Of a DNA stretch of 64,000 bases, positions 38,665-48,690 are shown one piece after another. A model generated the notes under the pieces. It was not told the origin of the DNA, did not search any database, and worked only from the letters and a program-made list of their open reading frames with translations. The stretch is from Enterobacter sp. RHBSTW-00175. Lineage in GTDB: Bacteria; Pseudomonadota; Gammaproteobacteria; Enterobacterales; Enterobacteriaceae. The first letter of the stretch is position 1, and each line of letters begins with the position of its first letter. Where the stretch lies: contig NZ_CP055930.1 of NCBI RefSeq assembly GCF_013927005.1, positions 4,836,001 through 4,900,000 of the forward strand. Direction: 5' to 3'. A program made the position numbers and the translations under genes.

Positions 38665-39234
38665 TCACTCCCCTGTCAGGGCATCATAAATATCCCGCAA
38701 ACGGGTACGTAGATACAACACGGCTTTATGCTTGCGGGATAAAAGCGTCTGCACACTGACACCCGACTCATCCGCCAGCGCTTTCATGCTATAGCCCTGA
38801 AGTTCCGTTTTCTCAAATACCTCTCGCTGAAGCGGCGGCAGTTCAGACAATGCCTGCCCGAGTTCTTCCCACAACAGCGTTTTCAGGTACTCCTCTTCCG
38901 GGGTGTTCGGCACACCAAAGAGTGTTTCTGCAATCTCATCTTCAGCGAATTCCCCATCATCATCTGCCGTAAAATAGCCTGAAAGCGGTGATTCCCGTTT
39001 CTTGCGCGCCCGGTCGGTCATTTCATTACGCGCCGCGCGAAACAGCCACGCGGCGACATTCTCGACCGGCTGCTCAACGTTTATCAGCTGGTAAGTCACT
39101 TCCTGCACAATATCGTCGGAATCCTCGCGTACGCTACTCCGCCCGCGAATAAAGGCTTTCAACCGTGCACGACAGGCATTGAGCGCCGACACCAGCAATG
39201 ATTCGCCTGCCATCCCGGTTTTCATCTCACTCAC
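38665..39234 (-). CDS. ECF-type RNA polymerase sigma factor
   Basis: A 189-residue sigma-70 family protein. Region 2 is seen in DSDDIVQEVTYQLINV and AAWLFRAARNEMTDRARKK; region 4 in LSELPPLQREVFEKTELQG and ALADESGVSVQTLLSRKHKA. Region 3 is absent, as in ECF factors. The start codon ATG overlaps the stop TGA of the membrane-protein gene upstream. That tight coupling suggests that the membrane protein is its anti-sigma or sensor partner. Confidence 0.88.
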   Translation of the reverse strand: MSEMKTGMAGESLLVSALNACRARLKAFIRGRSSVREDSDDIVQEVTYQLINVEQPVENVAAWLFRAARNEMTDRARKKRESPLSGYFTADDDGEFAEDEIAETLFGVPNTPEEEYLKTLLWEELGQALSELPPLQREVFEKTELQGYSMKALADESGVSVQTLLSRKHKAVLYLRTRLRDIYDALTGE

Positions 39235-39644
39235 TCGGCGTCCGGCGTTTTTGCCGCACTGTCATCCCGTTTATCTTCACGATGACCGCGCCAGCCGCAA
39301 TGACCGTGGCGTCCAAAACCTTCGCGCCGTTGCTGGATAAAGGCTTCACGCTGCTCAGGCGTCATGTTCATCCAGCGCTCGTGCATCCGGCGATGCGCAC
39401 CAAACATCCCGGGGCGGAAACCAAGGCCACCAAACAAAATACGGCACAGAACCAGTAATCCCAGCGCCTGCCAGAATCCAATGGCTTTAACACCCAGAAT
39501 GGCAGGCAGAAGCGCGTTCCACAGGGACATCACCAGCAGGCCAAGCACCACAAACAACACCGCGCCAATCACCAGGGCTTTACCCATACGATGACGACCA
39601 AAACCGCGCCCATGACCTCTTGCGTGCATATCAAAATCTCTCAT
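39231..39644 (-). CDS. Small membrane protein, possible anti-sigma partner
   Basis: A 137-residue protein with a His/Arg/Gly-rich N-terminus (MHARGHGRGFGRHR), two hydrophobic helices (about 22-44 and 54-74) and a C-terminal part with MTPEQREAFIQQRREGFGRHGH and many charged residues. The TPEQR motif and His clusters recall metal- or envelope-stress proteins such as CpxP/Spy, but the similarity is local. It is transcribed first, and the sigma factor start overlaps its stop (ATGA). A role in holding or releasing the sigma factor is inference. Confidence 0.75.
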   Translation of the reverse strand: MRDFDMHARGHGRGFGRHRMGKALVIGAVLFVVLGLLVMSLWNALLPAILGVKAIGFWQALGLLVLCRILFGGLGFRPGMFGAHRRMHERWMNMTPEQREAFIQQRREGFGRHGHCGWRGHREDKRDDSAAKTPDAE

Positions 39645-39747
39645 TGTTTTTACCTCATTACAGTAACTGATTATGGCTTGTGATGAGGTAGACGAATGAG
39701 CGAGAAGAATATTGCTAAAAAAATGAAAAAATATCTGAGGGTGTGTT

Positions 39748-39768
39748 CAGGGGGATCGCTCCCCCCGA
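39748..39768 (-). terminator. Terminator after the chemoreceptor gene
   Basis: GGGGG (39750-39754) and CCCCC (39761-39765) form a GC-rich hairpin just beyond the stop codon at 39777 on the minus strand. Further on is an A/T-rich stretch with a T-run (39703-39730 region) that may help. Confidence 0.5.
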
Positions 39769-39776
39769 CAGGAGTG

Positions 39777-41327
39777 TTACGCCCGCGCAGGCAGGCTAAA
39801 GCTTGAAATGCTATGCGACAGATGTTGCGCCTGCTCTTCCAGAGACGCGGCAGCGGCTGCAGACTCCTGCACCAGCGCGGCGTTTTGCTGCGTGACGCCA
39901 TCCATCTCGGTCACCGCCTGGCCCACCTGGCCAATACCCCGGCTCTGCTCTTCAGAAGCAACTGAAATCTGCTCCATCAGCGTATTTACTTTATTAACCG
40001 ACGTGATAATCGAGTCAATCACGTCACCTGAGCGGTGCACCAGCTCTGCGCCATTCTTAACGCTGGCGACCGACTGGGCGATCAGGCTTTCGATATCTTT
40101 CGCAGCAACCGCACTCTTCTGGGCAAGTGTGCGGACTTCACTGGCGACAACCGCAAATCCGCGCCCCTGCGTTCCGGCGCGCGCCGCTTCAACCGCCGCA
40201 TTCAGCGCCAGGATGTTGGTCTGGAATGCGATGCTGTTAATGACGCTGGTAATATCTTCAATACGTTTCGAGTTGGCCGCAATGGTGTTCATCGTCTCGA
40301 TAACTTCACGCGTTACGGCTTCACCGGTATGGGCGTTTTTCACTGCGTCCTGCACCAGCTTGCCCGCCTGATTCACGTTTTCAGTGTTATTGGCCACGGT
40401 CGCACTCAGTTCTTCCATACTGGCGGCGGTCTGTGTCAGGGCGGAAGCTTGTTGCTCGGTACGTGAAGCAAGATCAATATTCCCGGAAGCAATTTCCTGC
40501 GCGGCATGAGTTACCGTATGGCTGGCGTCGCGAACCTGAGAGATGGTATCAAGCAGCGCGAGGCGCATCTGCTCCATCGAGCCCATCAGGTTGTCAATTT
40601 CATTGCTGGAGTTGGCTTTCACCGGGACAGGGTGAGTCAGCTCACCGGCGGCAATCTGACTACAGTGTTCACGGGCCAGGTTTACTGGCGCAAAAATGAA
40701 GCGTTTCATCAGCAGGCTGACCGCAATAACCACCGCCACAAACAGGATCGCGAATGTAGCGATAAGCCAGAGACCAGAAACAAAATTACTGCTCGCATCT
40801 TCATTCAGGCTTTTGGCGTATTTCTGGTGAACCGACAGCACCTGATCAAGCACGATTTCGTATTTACGGTCGAGTTGAGAAACCGTGGTGATGAGTGCGT
40901 TGAATTTCGTCACATCATGCGCTTGCGCGGCGTTAATCAGCGGCTCCAGCCCCTGATTACGGTAGTTTTGCCAGGCTTCCTGATACGCGCTCACCAGTGG
41001 GGCTTCATCTTGCAGACGCGGTGCGTCCATAAAGGCGGCAAAGGCGTTATCGGCTTTGCTCAGTGCCGCTTTAACAGACGACAGCTTCTCAGCCTGATCG
41101 GCTGAATCCCCTGCTTCCACCATTTTCACATACTCCATAACCCTTACACGCAAAGTACGGCTATGGTTGATAGGGTCAATAATGGACAACACGACATGGA
41201 TTTCTTTGTTCACATCATCCAGCGAGTTATTACTTTTAATGATAAGGCCGACGCTTGTGAACGTGCTGGCTACAAAGAAAAACAGCAGGGAGAACAGTAT
41301 AAAGAGGGATGATTTTTTCAACGACAT
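39777..41327 (-). CDS. Methyl-accepting chemotaxis protein
   Basis: A 516-residue chemoreceptor. Helices at about 8-30 and 190-212 enclose a periplasmic sensor domain of some 155 residues. A HAMP domain follows (about 212-265), then the signalling hairpin with the tip [20 protein letters not shown] and flanking methylation helices. The last residues (SFSLPARA) lack the NWETF pentapeptide to which CheR and CheB bind, so adaptation probably depends on other receptors. Ligand unknown. Confidence 0.92.
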   Translation of the reverse strand: MSLKKSSLFILFSLLFFFVASTFTSVGLIIKSNNSLDDVNKEIHVVLSIIDPINHSRTLRVRVMEYVKMVEAGDSADQAEKLSSVKAALSKADNAFAAFMDAPRLQDEAPLVSAYQEAWQNYRNQGLEPLINAAQAHDVTKFNALITTVSQLDRKYEIVLDQVLSVHQKYAKSLNEDASSNFVSGLWLIATFAILFVAVVIAVSLLMKRFIFAPVNLAREHCSQIAAGELTHPVPVKANSSNEIDNLMGSMEQMRLALLDTISQVRDASHTVTHAAQEIASGNIDLASRTEQQASALTQTAASMEELSATVANNTENVNQAGKLVQDAVKNAHTGEAVTREVIETMNTIAANSKRIEDITSVINSIAFQTNILALNAAVEAARAGTQGRGFAVVASEVRTLAQKSAVAAKDIESLIAQSVASVKNGAELVHRSGDVIDSIITSVNKVNTLMEQISVASEEQSRGIGQVGQAVTEMDGVTQQNAALVQESAAAAASLEEQAQHLSHSISSFSLPARA

Positions 41328-41521
41328 GGGCAGATACCTTAGGGATAGACATTACCTATGGTTATCGGCTAATTCATAACATTATTTAATTAAAATTATT
41401 GTATTATTAAGTAAAGTCACCAGACCATCACTCTGTTTAATATCAATCTGTTATCTATAAAAACGTGCAGGAAAAGCATTTATTTTAGTATCCAAAATTA
41501 ATCTGTTTGTCGGCTAATGAA

Positions 41522-42736
41522 TTAGCAGGCAATCTGCGGCCAGTGGATATCACCGACACCATTAAGCTGAGGCCGCGCAAACAAGAATCCCTGGAAACGT
41601 CGGATACCGGCAGACTCTAGCCAGCACCACTCTTCTATCTTCTCGATCCCTTCCGCCACCAGCGAAATTTCCATGTCGGTACAGCAGCTGACAATCGATT
41701 TCACAATCGCCTGCTTCGGGCCACTTAAATGGATATTGCTGACAATTTCCCGGTCGATCTTGATCTTATCCGGCTGGAACCGGGTCAACAGAGAAAGCCC
41801 GGCATAGCCGGAGCCAAAATCATCAATCGCCAGGCCAATACCTTCGGCACGCAGTTGTTTAATGGCGCTGTTAAACTGATTAAAGCCGGAGATCATCTCG
41901 TTTTCCGTAACTTCGATAACCACCTGCTCGGGCTGGAGTCCGTGAAGCTTGATTTGATCCACCAAAAATTCCACCGCACCTGGCACATTCACCAGCGACA
42001 TGGGCAGAAGGTTAACTGCTATTTTATGGCCGCCAATGCCAATTTTTTCGGCCAGCGCGAACGCATACGCCTTGGTCTGTAGGTCCACTTCGTAGACTTT
42101 ATCCTGATCGAGAGCCTTAAAGAAATGCTCCGGACTTCCGCCGTCATTACTGCGGATCAGGGCTTCAAGTGAGGAGATTTTACCTTCGCCAGGTTCGACA
42201 ATGGGTTGCAACGCAAACTGGCAAACTTGATTGGCAATCGGCACGCCAACACTCCCGCCAAAACGGGTATTTTCTTTTGCGAGCGTCCATTTATCGGCAT
42301 TTAACGCTGTGCCTGAATGTGCGGATTTTTTCCTGGTAATAAACGACTGGATAAATTTAAACACTCGATCATCAGATGCCAGATAGTTTTCCAGTTTGCT
42401 GTAATACAGGACGGATTCCAGCACCGCACTGGGGGATTCAATGCGCAAATCAAAAAGCAACATACCGACATTTTCGAAGCGTCTGCGCGGACCGTAGTCC
42501 CGCATCAACTCAACCACATCATTGTGCCGTTTATCGTCACGGATCCGATGAAATAGCTTAACGACATCCTCTTCCGCGCCTTCCAGAATTTGCAGAATGT
42601 TCTGTCCATTGAACAGCAAAATCCCGGTGATGTTCAGCAACGCATTGCGATGTCTGGCTTTCTTTACCAGAGCGCTAAGTTGAGTAGATTTACAGGATGA
42701 ATTTAACTGGCTTCGGTAAATGAGTGTAGTAAGCAC
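41522..42736 (-). CDS. BLUF-EAL blue-light-regulated c-di-GMP phosphodiesterase (BlrP1/BluF-like)
   Basis: A 404-residue photoreceptor. The BLUF flavin domain (1-95) has Y7, N31 and Q49 of the light-sensing hydrogen-bond network. The EAL domain (about 165-400) keeps the residues needed for catalysis: E191 (EALIRS), N242 (VNLLP), E275 (EVTENE), D305 and D306 (AIDDFGSG), K324 and E362 (VAEGIE). It is therefore closer to Klebsiella BlrP1, an active enzyme, than to E. coli BluF, which has lost these residues and acts as an anti-repressor. The upstream 166 bp has no partner repressor gene. Confidence 0.92.
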   Translation of the reverse strand: MLTTLIYRSQLNSSCKSTQLSALVKKARHRNALLNITGILLFNGQNILQILEGAEEDVVKLFHRIRDDKRHNDVVELMRDYGPRRRFENVGMLLFDLRIESPSAVLESVLYYSKLENYLASDDRVFKFIQSFITRKKSAHSGTALNADKWTLAKENTRFGGSVGVPIANQVCQFALQPIVEPGEGKISSLEALIRSNDGGSPEHFFKALDQDKVYEVDLQTKAYAFALAEKIGIGGHKIAVNLLPMSLVNVPGAVEFLVDQIKLHGLQPEQVVIEVTENEMISGFNQFNSAIKQLRAEGIGLAIDDFGSGYAGLSLLTRFQPDKIKIDREIVSNIHLSGPKQAIVKSIVSCCTDMEISLVAEGIEKIEEWCWLESAGIRRFQGFLFARPQLNGVGDIHWPQIAC

Positions 42737-42902
42737 AGAAACTGTTCCCGATGTAATTTTTACGCCTGTAACCTCTTGTTTAGCATAAATTCTAAATGCC
42801 GACTAATTATATTGCTTCTATAAATTGTTTTAAGATTTTCCCGGTTAAGCATAAGTAAAATTGATTAAATCTTTGCTTATTTCGTCGTCTGTTATGGCCT
42901 GG

Positions 42903-44387
42903 TTACTTTGTATCTTCCCCACCAATAAGCCTGTCGATCCGCTCCTGCATATAGTCATAAAAAGGATTCGATGTGACCCGCATCAGCGTATCTTTGCCAA
43001 CGCTCAGCACCGATGTCTCCCCCCACAGCGAAACGGTTCCCAGACTGATACCATACTGGTTTTTCACCTTCGGACGGCTGCCGTACAGCGAGTCATCGGG
43101 CGGGAATGGCACCGCGATATGCGACAGTGAGTACACATCCTGCGGATAAGGTGTGGTCAAGGGCACAACCTGTGCTTCCAGGCTTCCGGCTGGTGTGGTT
43201 CTGGCAATGGTGTCGAACGAGTGGGCGCTGGCGTTTGTAATAATTGTGACACTGTAACGCCTTACGGCAGCGGGCAGCAGCTCAGAGACAGCCGTCCACG
43301 ACGATGCCCTGAACAGCGGACGGAAAATGGCGGCCTGGTTAATATCAAACATCACCAGTTCGCTGCCGTTTGCAGGGAGCTGGTCGAATAGCTCGGTAAC
43401 CACAGCCCGGGTACTGACCGTTGAATCCATGACTGACTGAAATGCCATGACAGGTGGTAATGCGACTAGCCTGTTCTCTCTTGCGTCGCGGCTGAGCTGT
43501 TGTTGCAGCGCCTGGGTCAGTAACCAGGACTGACGCGCGGCGTTAACCGGGAATGAATTGTATTTATAGGGGTTATACTCCGGGGCGATATTCAGCCACG
43601 CTGCTTTAGCAAATGCCGGGAGCATCGCGGGTAAACCGGCAAGCCCGGCAAAACGCGCAAACGCCGTGACGCCGATCATCGGGGAAAGTAATACCAGCTG
43701 CTGCGGCTTACGAAGCTGCGGGGAATCCAGGCTATCGAGTGCATATTTCATGGCCAGCGCCCCGCCGTTGGAATATCCCACCAGATGCAGCGGCACATTA
43801 TCACCCGCCAGACGTGTCGCCTCCCTCACCGCAAGACGCGCCACGGCAAGCCAGGTTTCCCACTCCACATCGGTGAGCGCGCCCGGCGCAGTGCCGTGCC
43901 CTGGCAGGCGCGGGGCGACCGCCACAAATCCCCGCTGCTGGTAATCAACCGCAAGATGCCGGACGCTATAGGGTGAATCCGTCAGCCCATGCAGCAGCAC
44001 CACGGCCCCGCGCGGCTTGCCGGTGGGCATCAATACAAACGAACGGTTAGCGTCAGGCGAGAACTGACCGGGCCACACCAGGCTGTGACGGTAAAAACGG
44101 TTAAGCGGCGTACGTTCGCTCACCTCGGTTTTGTCCGTCACCTGACTGCGCAGGTCACTAAATATGGCGTTTTCCCGGGTGAGGTATTGCGCAAAGCTGG
44201 CGTGGTCAATCTCTGCGACCGACATCTCATCTGCAGTCCAGGTATGCCATACGTGCAGTGCCGGCCCTTTTTGCGAAGCATAAATGCGGATCGCGAGCAG
44301 TACAATCAGCACCACGCCGATCACCAGCGCAATTTTCTTTGCAAGAACCATCAGACGCATACTGATGCGCCACGGCAGGTTAGCCAT
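42903..44387 (-). CDS. Membrane-anchored alpha/beta hydrolase
   Basis: A 494-residue protein with one N-terminal membrane helix (about 15-36), so most of it faces the periplasm. The hydrolase fold is seen in VVLLHGLTDSPYSVRH, RLPGHGTAPG, and the nucleophile elbow LVGYSNGGALA (Ser). A large insertion of about 150 residues follows. The start ATG at 44387 has AAGGATATCGGC upstream. The substrate is unknown; a lysophospholipase or esterase activity would be the usual guess. Confidence 0.8.
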   Translation of the reverse strand: MANLPWRISMRLMVLAKKIALVIGVVLIVLLAIRIYASQKGPALHVWHTWTADEMSVAEIDHASFAQYLTRENAIFSDLRSQVTDKTEVSERTPLNRFYRHSLVWPGQFSPDANRSFVLMPTGKPRGAVVLLHGLTDSPYSVRHLAVDYQQRGFVAVAPRLPGHGTAPGALTDVEWETWLAVARLAVREATRLAGDNVPLHLVGYSNGGALAMKYALDSLDSPQLRKPQQLVLLSPMIGVTAFARFAGLAGLPAMLPAFAKAAWLNIAPEYNPYKYNSFPVNAARQSWLLTQALQQQLSRDARENRLVALPPVMAFQSVMDSTVSTRAVVTELFDQLPANGSELVMFDINQAAIFRPLFRASSWTAVSELLPAAVRRYSVTIITNASAHSFDTIARTTPAGSLEAQVVPLTTPYPQDVYSLSHIAVPFPPDDSLYGSRPKVKNQYGISLGTVSLWGETSVLSVGKDTLMRVTSNPFYDYMQERIDRLIGGEDTK

Positions 44388-44465
44388 GCCGATATCCTTT
44401 TCCTTTCACAATTCCTTTTATCTTAACAAAAATGTGAAGGCACTGACGTATTCACCAAAATCATA

Positions 44466-44473
44466 CCCTGCCC
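44466..44473 (-). promoter_or_regulatory. KOPS octamer on the minus strand
   Basis: CCCTGCCC on the plus strand, pointing toward dif, in the gap before the ddp operon. Confidence 0.45.
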
Positions 44474-44653
44474 TCCGCTCGCTGCACCAAAAGTGAACTA
44501 CGCTGCACAAATGTTGATCATTGGTTAAGCAAATATTGCATTAACTTTGCAGCGCAGGCGGAAAATCACGCCATGCGAACATGGCACGCGCCGTGCATTG
44601 TTAATCAGGTAACAACAACCAGGCGTTTGACAGCCTGTTAACAGCGAGGCGGC

Positions 44654-45508
44654 ATGACGATAAAACCAGAGATGATGAGCCGCATTGAAGCGACCTTCAG
44701 CCAGCTCACGCCAAGTGAAAAACGCGTGGCGAGCTGGATGCTGGCGCATGGCGCGCAAATCCCGTTCGAAACAGCGGAAAGCGTTGCCCTGGCGACCGGT
44801 ACCAGCGGGATCACCGTGGGCCGCTTCCTGCGTAAGCTCGGCTATCGCAATCTGGAAGACGCCAAAAAAAGTCTGCGCGATCCTTATCAGCCCTGGGGAA
44901 TGAACGATCGCCTCGACTCCTGGCAACAGCAGCGCCCGCTCTCTGACCGCGTTCAGCATTCGTTATCGCTCGAAGTGGACGCCATTACCCAGGTTTATCA
45001 GCTGGCGCAAAGTGACACCTTTAAACAGGTCGTTCACCGTTTAACCCATGCTGATGCCGTATTCGTGCTGGGGATCCAGTCTACGCGCGGGATAGCCAAC
45101 GCTTTCTTCAGCCATCTGGAATATCTGCGCCCGCGCGTCAGCTATTCGGAAGGGTTATCCGGCAGCTGGGTTGAGTCACTGAACTCCGGGTTTGCGCACC
45201 CCTATATCGTGCTCACCGATACCCGCGCCTATTCTGCCATCGCCCGTCAGTACTGCCGCGTGGCGAGTGAAAAGAACATTCCCATGGCGCTTATCACCGA
45301 CATCTGGTGCCCGTGGGCGCGGGATTATCCTGTCGATCTGCTCCAGGTGAAAACCGATACCGGTCATTTCTGGGATTCGCTGGCACCGGTGAGCTGTTTG
45401 TTCAACCTGCTGCTGTCGGGCGTGGTGGAAGCGCTGGGTGATGCGCTCCCGGCGCGTCTGGCAGTCAACCGACAATTACAACAAGAGTTTGGTCAATTCG
45501 AACGCTAA
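44654..45508 (+). CDS. MurR/RpiR-family regulator of the ddp operon
   Basis: A 284-residue regulator with an N-terminal RpiR helix-turn-helix (TPSEKRVASWMLAHGAQIPF and SVALATGTSGITVGRFLRKLGY) and a C-terminal SIS sugar-phosphate binding domain from about residue 125. It heads the dipeptide operon, 12 bp before ddpX. This differs from E. coli, where as I remember ddpX is the first gene. SIS regulators usually sense sugar phosphates, so a cell-wall sugar such as a muramyl or glucosamine phosphate is a reasonable ligand guess. Confidence 0.88.
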   Translation: MTIKPEMMSRIEATFSQLTPSEKRVASWMLAHGAQIPFETAESVALATGTSGITVGRFLRKLGYRNLEDAKKSLRDPYQPWGMNDRLDSWQQQRPLSDRVQHSLSLEVDAITQVYQLAQSDTFKQVVHRLTHADAVFVLGIQSTRGIANAFFSHLEYLRPRVSYSEGLSGSWVESLNSGFAHPYIVLTDTRAYSAIARQYCRVASEKNIPMALITDIWCPWARDYPVDLLQVKTDTGHFWDSLAPVSCLFNLLLSGVVEALGDALPARLAVNRQLQQEFGQFER

Positions 45509-45520
45509 AGGAGCGGAGCT

Positions 45521-46096
45521 ATGCCCGAAGAGTGTCAACTGGTTGATGTGGCGAAAACCTTCCCCACGCTGCATATCGATCTCAAATACGCGACGGCCGA
45601 CAACATTACCGGCCACCCTATCTATCGGGAAGCCTTGTGCCTGCTACATCCCGATGCCACTACCGCGCTGGCGAAGGCGATCAGCATCGCCACGCTCGCC
45701 GGGCTGAAACTGGTGGTGTACGACGCCTACCGGCCACAGCAGGCTCAGGCGCAACTCTGGGACGCATGCCCGGACCCGGAATATGTGGTCGATGTGGCCA
45801 TTGGCTCTAATCACAGTCGTGGTACCGCCATCGATGTCACCCTGATGGACGAGCGCGACAACGTACTGGATATGGGGGCCGGTTTTGACGAAATGCACGA
45901 CCGCTCACACCCCTATCACCCCTCAGTGCCACCGCAGGCACAGCGTAACCGACTGCTGCTCAACGCCATTATGTTTGGCGGCGGCTTTGTCGGGATCAGC
46001 AGCGAATGGTGGCACTTTGAGCTACCGAACGCCGCCAGCTACCCCCTTCTTGACGATCGTTTTGACTGTTTTCCGTTGACGCACACATCCCTTTAA
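45521..46096 (+). CDS. ddpX: DdpX, D-alanyl-D-alanine dipeptidase
   Basis: A 191-residue VanX-type zinc dipeptidase. The metal and catalytic residues are visible in SNHSRGTAIDVTLMD (His and Asp) and EWWHFELP (Glu and His). It cuts D-Ala-D-Ala released from the cell wall so that the alanine can be used. It has no signal peptide and acts in the cytoplasm after uptake by the transporter encoded downstream. RBS AAGGAGCGGAGCT. Confidence 0.93.
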   Translation: MPEECQLVDVAKTFPTLHIDLKYATADNITGHPIYREALCLLHPDATTALAKAISIATLAGLKLVVYDAYRPQQAQAQLWDACPDPEYVVDVAIGSNHSRGTAIDVTLMDERDNVLDMGAGFDEMHDRSHPYHPSVPPQAQRNRLLLNAIMFGGGFVGISSEWWHFELPNAASYPLLDDRFDCFPLTHTSL

Positions 46097-46111
46097 ATCT
46101 GGAGCTTTGCT

Positions 46112-47644
46112 ATGAAAACAACGATTCTGACCACTTTGATCGCCGCTACACTGGCCATGAGCGCCCCCGCAGTGCTGGCTGCAGTGCCAAAAGATATGCT
46201 GGTGATCGGTAAGGCTGCCGACCCGCAAACGCTCGATCCTGCAGTAACCATTGATAACAACGACTGGACCGTGACCTATCCGTCATATCAGCGTCTGGTA
46301 AAATATAAACCCGGAACCACCGAGATTGAAGGCGATCTGTCGACCGGCTGGAAAGCCTCCGACGACCAGAAAGAGTGGACTTTCACCCTGACGGATAACG
46401 CAAAATTTTCCGACGGAACGCCAGTCACTGCCGAAGCGGTCAAGCTCTCCTTTGAGCGTCTGCTGAAGTTAAGCCAGGGGCCGTCTGAAGCCTTCCCGAA
46501 AGATTTAAAAGTGGATGTGGTGGATGAGCACACCGTGAAATTCACCTTAAGTCAGCCGTTTGCGCCATTCCTGTATACCCTGGCGAACGACGGGGCGTCG
46601 ATCATTAACCCTGCCGTACTCAAAGCCAATGCCGCCGATGATGCGCGCGGCTTCCTGGCGCAAAACACTGCAGGCTCCGGGCCGTTTATGCTGAAAAGCT
46701 GGCAAAAAGGTCAGCAGCTGGTGCTGGTGCCGAACCCGCACTGGCCGGGAAATAAACCGCACTTTAAGCGAGTCTCAGTGAAGATTATCGGTGAGAGCGC
46801 ATCGCGTCGCCTGCAACTTTCTCGCGGCGATCTGGATATCGCCGATTCCCTGCCGGTAGATCAGCTTTCCGCCCTGAAGCAGGAAGGCAAAGTGGCTGTC
46901 GCGGAATACCCCTCTCTGCGCGTGACCTATCTGTATCTCAATAACAGCAAAGCGCCGCTGAACCAGGTGGATCTGCGTCGTGCTGTCTCCTGGGCGACGG
47001 ATTATCAGGGCATGGTGAAAGGCATCCTTAGCGGGAATGGTAAGCAGATGCGCGGCCCAATCCCGGACGGCATGTGGGGCTTTGACGCAACTGCCATGCA
47101 GTACAGCTTTGATGAAGCCAAAGCCAAAGACGCGCTGGAGAAGGTTAAAGACAAACCGGCCAGCCTGACCTTCCTCTATTCCGATAACGATCCGAACTGG
47201 GAGCCTATCGCCCTGTCCACCCAGGCCAGCCTCGGTAAGCTCGGGATTAACGTCAAACTGGAAAAACTGGCTAATGCCACCATGCGTGACCGCGTCGGAA
47301 AAGGCGATTACGACATTGCTATCGGCAACTGGAGCCCTGACTTCGCCGACCCGTACATGTTCATGAACTACTGGTTTGAGTCGGACAAAAAAGGGCTGCC
47401 AGGTAACCGCTCGTTCTATGAGAACAAAGAGGTCGATTCCTTGTTGCAGGCAGCGCTGAAAACCACCGACCAGGCGGAACGCACCAAAGATTACCAGCAG
47501 GCGCAAAAGATTGTGATCGACGAGGCCGCCTATGTGTATCTGTTCCAGAAGAACTACCAGCTGGCGATGAACAAAGAGGTGAAAGGCTTCACCTTTAACC
47601 CGATGCTTGAGCAGGTGTTCAACATCGACACCATGAGCAAGTAA
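46112..47644 (+). CDS. ddpA: DdpA, D-Ala-D-Ala ABC transporter binding protein
   Basis: A 510-residue extracytoplasmic solute-binding protein of family 5 (peptide/nickel type) with a clear signal peptide (to VLAA, residue about 24). The mature start PKDMLVIGKAADPQTLDPA is typical of the family. It delivers dipeptides to DdpBCDF. It lies 15 bp after ddpX. Confidence 0.92.
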   Translation: MKTTILTTLIAATLAMSAPAVLAAVPKDMLVIGKAADPQTLDPAVTIDNNDWTVTYPSYQRLVKYKPGTTEIEGDLSTGWKASDDQKEWTFTLTDNAKFSDGTPVTAEAVKLSFERLLKLSQGPSEAFPKDLKVDVVDEHTVKFTLSQPFAPFLYTLANDGASIINPAVLKANAADDARGFLAQNTAGSGPFMLKSWQKGQQLVLVPNPHWPGNKPHFKRVSVKIIGESASRRLQLSRGDLDIADSLPVDQLSALKQEGKVAVAEYPSLRVTYLYLNNSKAPLNQVDLRRAVSWATDYQGMVKGILSGNGKQMRGPIPDGMWGFDATAMQYSFDEAKAKDALEKVKDKPASLTFLYSDNDPNWEPIALSTQASLGKLGINVKLEKLANATMRDRVGKGDYDIAIGNWSPDFADPYMFMNYWFESDKKGLPGNRSFYENKEVDSLLQAALKTTDQAERTKDYQQAQKIVIDEAAYVYLFQKNYQLAMNKEVKGFTFNPMLEQVFNIDTMSK

Positions 47645-47667
47645 CTGTCCGGGCCGGGGAGAAGCAT

Positions 47668-48690
47668 ATGACGTTCTGGAGCATTGTGCGCCAGCGCTGC
47701 TGGGGATTACTCCTGGTAGTGGCAGGTGTCTGTATCATCACTTTTATCATTTCGCACCTGATCCCCGGCGATCCGGCTCGCCTGCTGGCCGGTGACCGCG
47801 CCAGCGACGAAATTGTGCAGAGTATTCGTCAGCAGCTTGGGCTGGATCAACCGCTCTATATCCAGTTCGGTCGCTATGTGGATGCCCTTGTACACGGCGA
47901 TTTGGGGACATCTATCCGCACTGGTCGCCCGGTAGCGGAAGATTTAAAAGCCTTCTTCCCGGCTACCCTTGAGCTGGCATTTTGCTCCTTACTGCTGGCG
48001 CTGGTTATCGGTGTCCCACTGGGCATTTTATCGGCGGTTTACCGTAACCGCTGGCTCGACCATCTGGTGCGCCTGATGGCGATGACCGGGATCTCCACCC
48101 CGGCATTCTGGCTCGGGCTTGGCGTCATCGTGCTGTTCTACGGGCATCTGCAAATCCTGCCCGGTGGTGGCAGGCTGGACGACTGGCTCGACCCGCCCGC
48201 ACACGTAACCGGATTTTATCTGGTGGACGCGCTGCTCGAAGGCAACGGCGAGGTCTTTTTTAATGCCCTGCAACACCTGATTTTACCCTCGCTGACCCTG
48301 GCATTCGTGCATCTGGGAATCGTGGCGCGCCAGGTACGTTCCGCCATGCTGGAACAGCTGAGTGAGGATTACATTCGTACCGCCCGCGCAAGCGGGTTAC
48401 CGGGATGGTACATCGTTTTACGTTACGCCTTACCCAACGCGATGATCCCGTCCATCACCGTGCTTGGTCTGGCCCTTGGCGACCTGCTCTATGGCGCAGT
48501 ATTAACCGAAACCGTCTTTGCCTGGCCGGGTATGGGCGCATGGGTAGTGACCTCTATCCAGGCGCTCGACTTCCCCGCCGTGATGGGCTTTGCCGTAGTG
48601 GTGTCGCTGGCTTACGTTTTCGTGAATCTGGTGGTTGATCTTCTCTATCTGTGGATTGATCCCCGCATCGGGCGCGGAGGTGCCGAATGA
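47668..48690 (+). CDS. ddpB: DdpB, dipeptide ABC transporter permease
   Basis: A 340-residue permease of the DppB type with six predicted helices. The cytoplasmic EAA loop (EDYIRTARASGLPGWYIVLR) that meets the ATPases is intact. Four-base overlap (ATGA) with the next permease gene, ddpC. Confidence 0.92.
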   Translation: MTFWSIVRQRCWGLLLVVAGVCIITFIISHLIPGDPARLLAGDRASDEIVQSIRQQLGLDQPLYIQFGRYVDALVHGDLGTSIRTGRPVAEDLKAFFPATLELAFCSLLLALVIGVPLGILSAVYRNRWLDHLVRLMAMTGISTPAFWLGLGVIVLFYGHLQILPGGGRLDDWLDPPAHVTGFYLVDALLEGNGEVFFNALQHLILPSLTLAFVHLGIVARQVRSAMLEQLSEDYIRTARASGLPGWYIVLRYALPNAMIPSITVLGLALGDLLYGAVLTETVFAWPGMGAWVVTSIQALDFPAVMGFAVVVSLAYVFVNLVVDLLYLWIDPRIGRGGAE

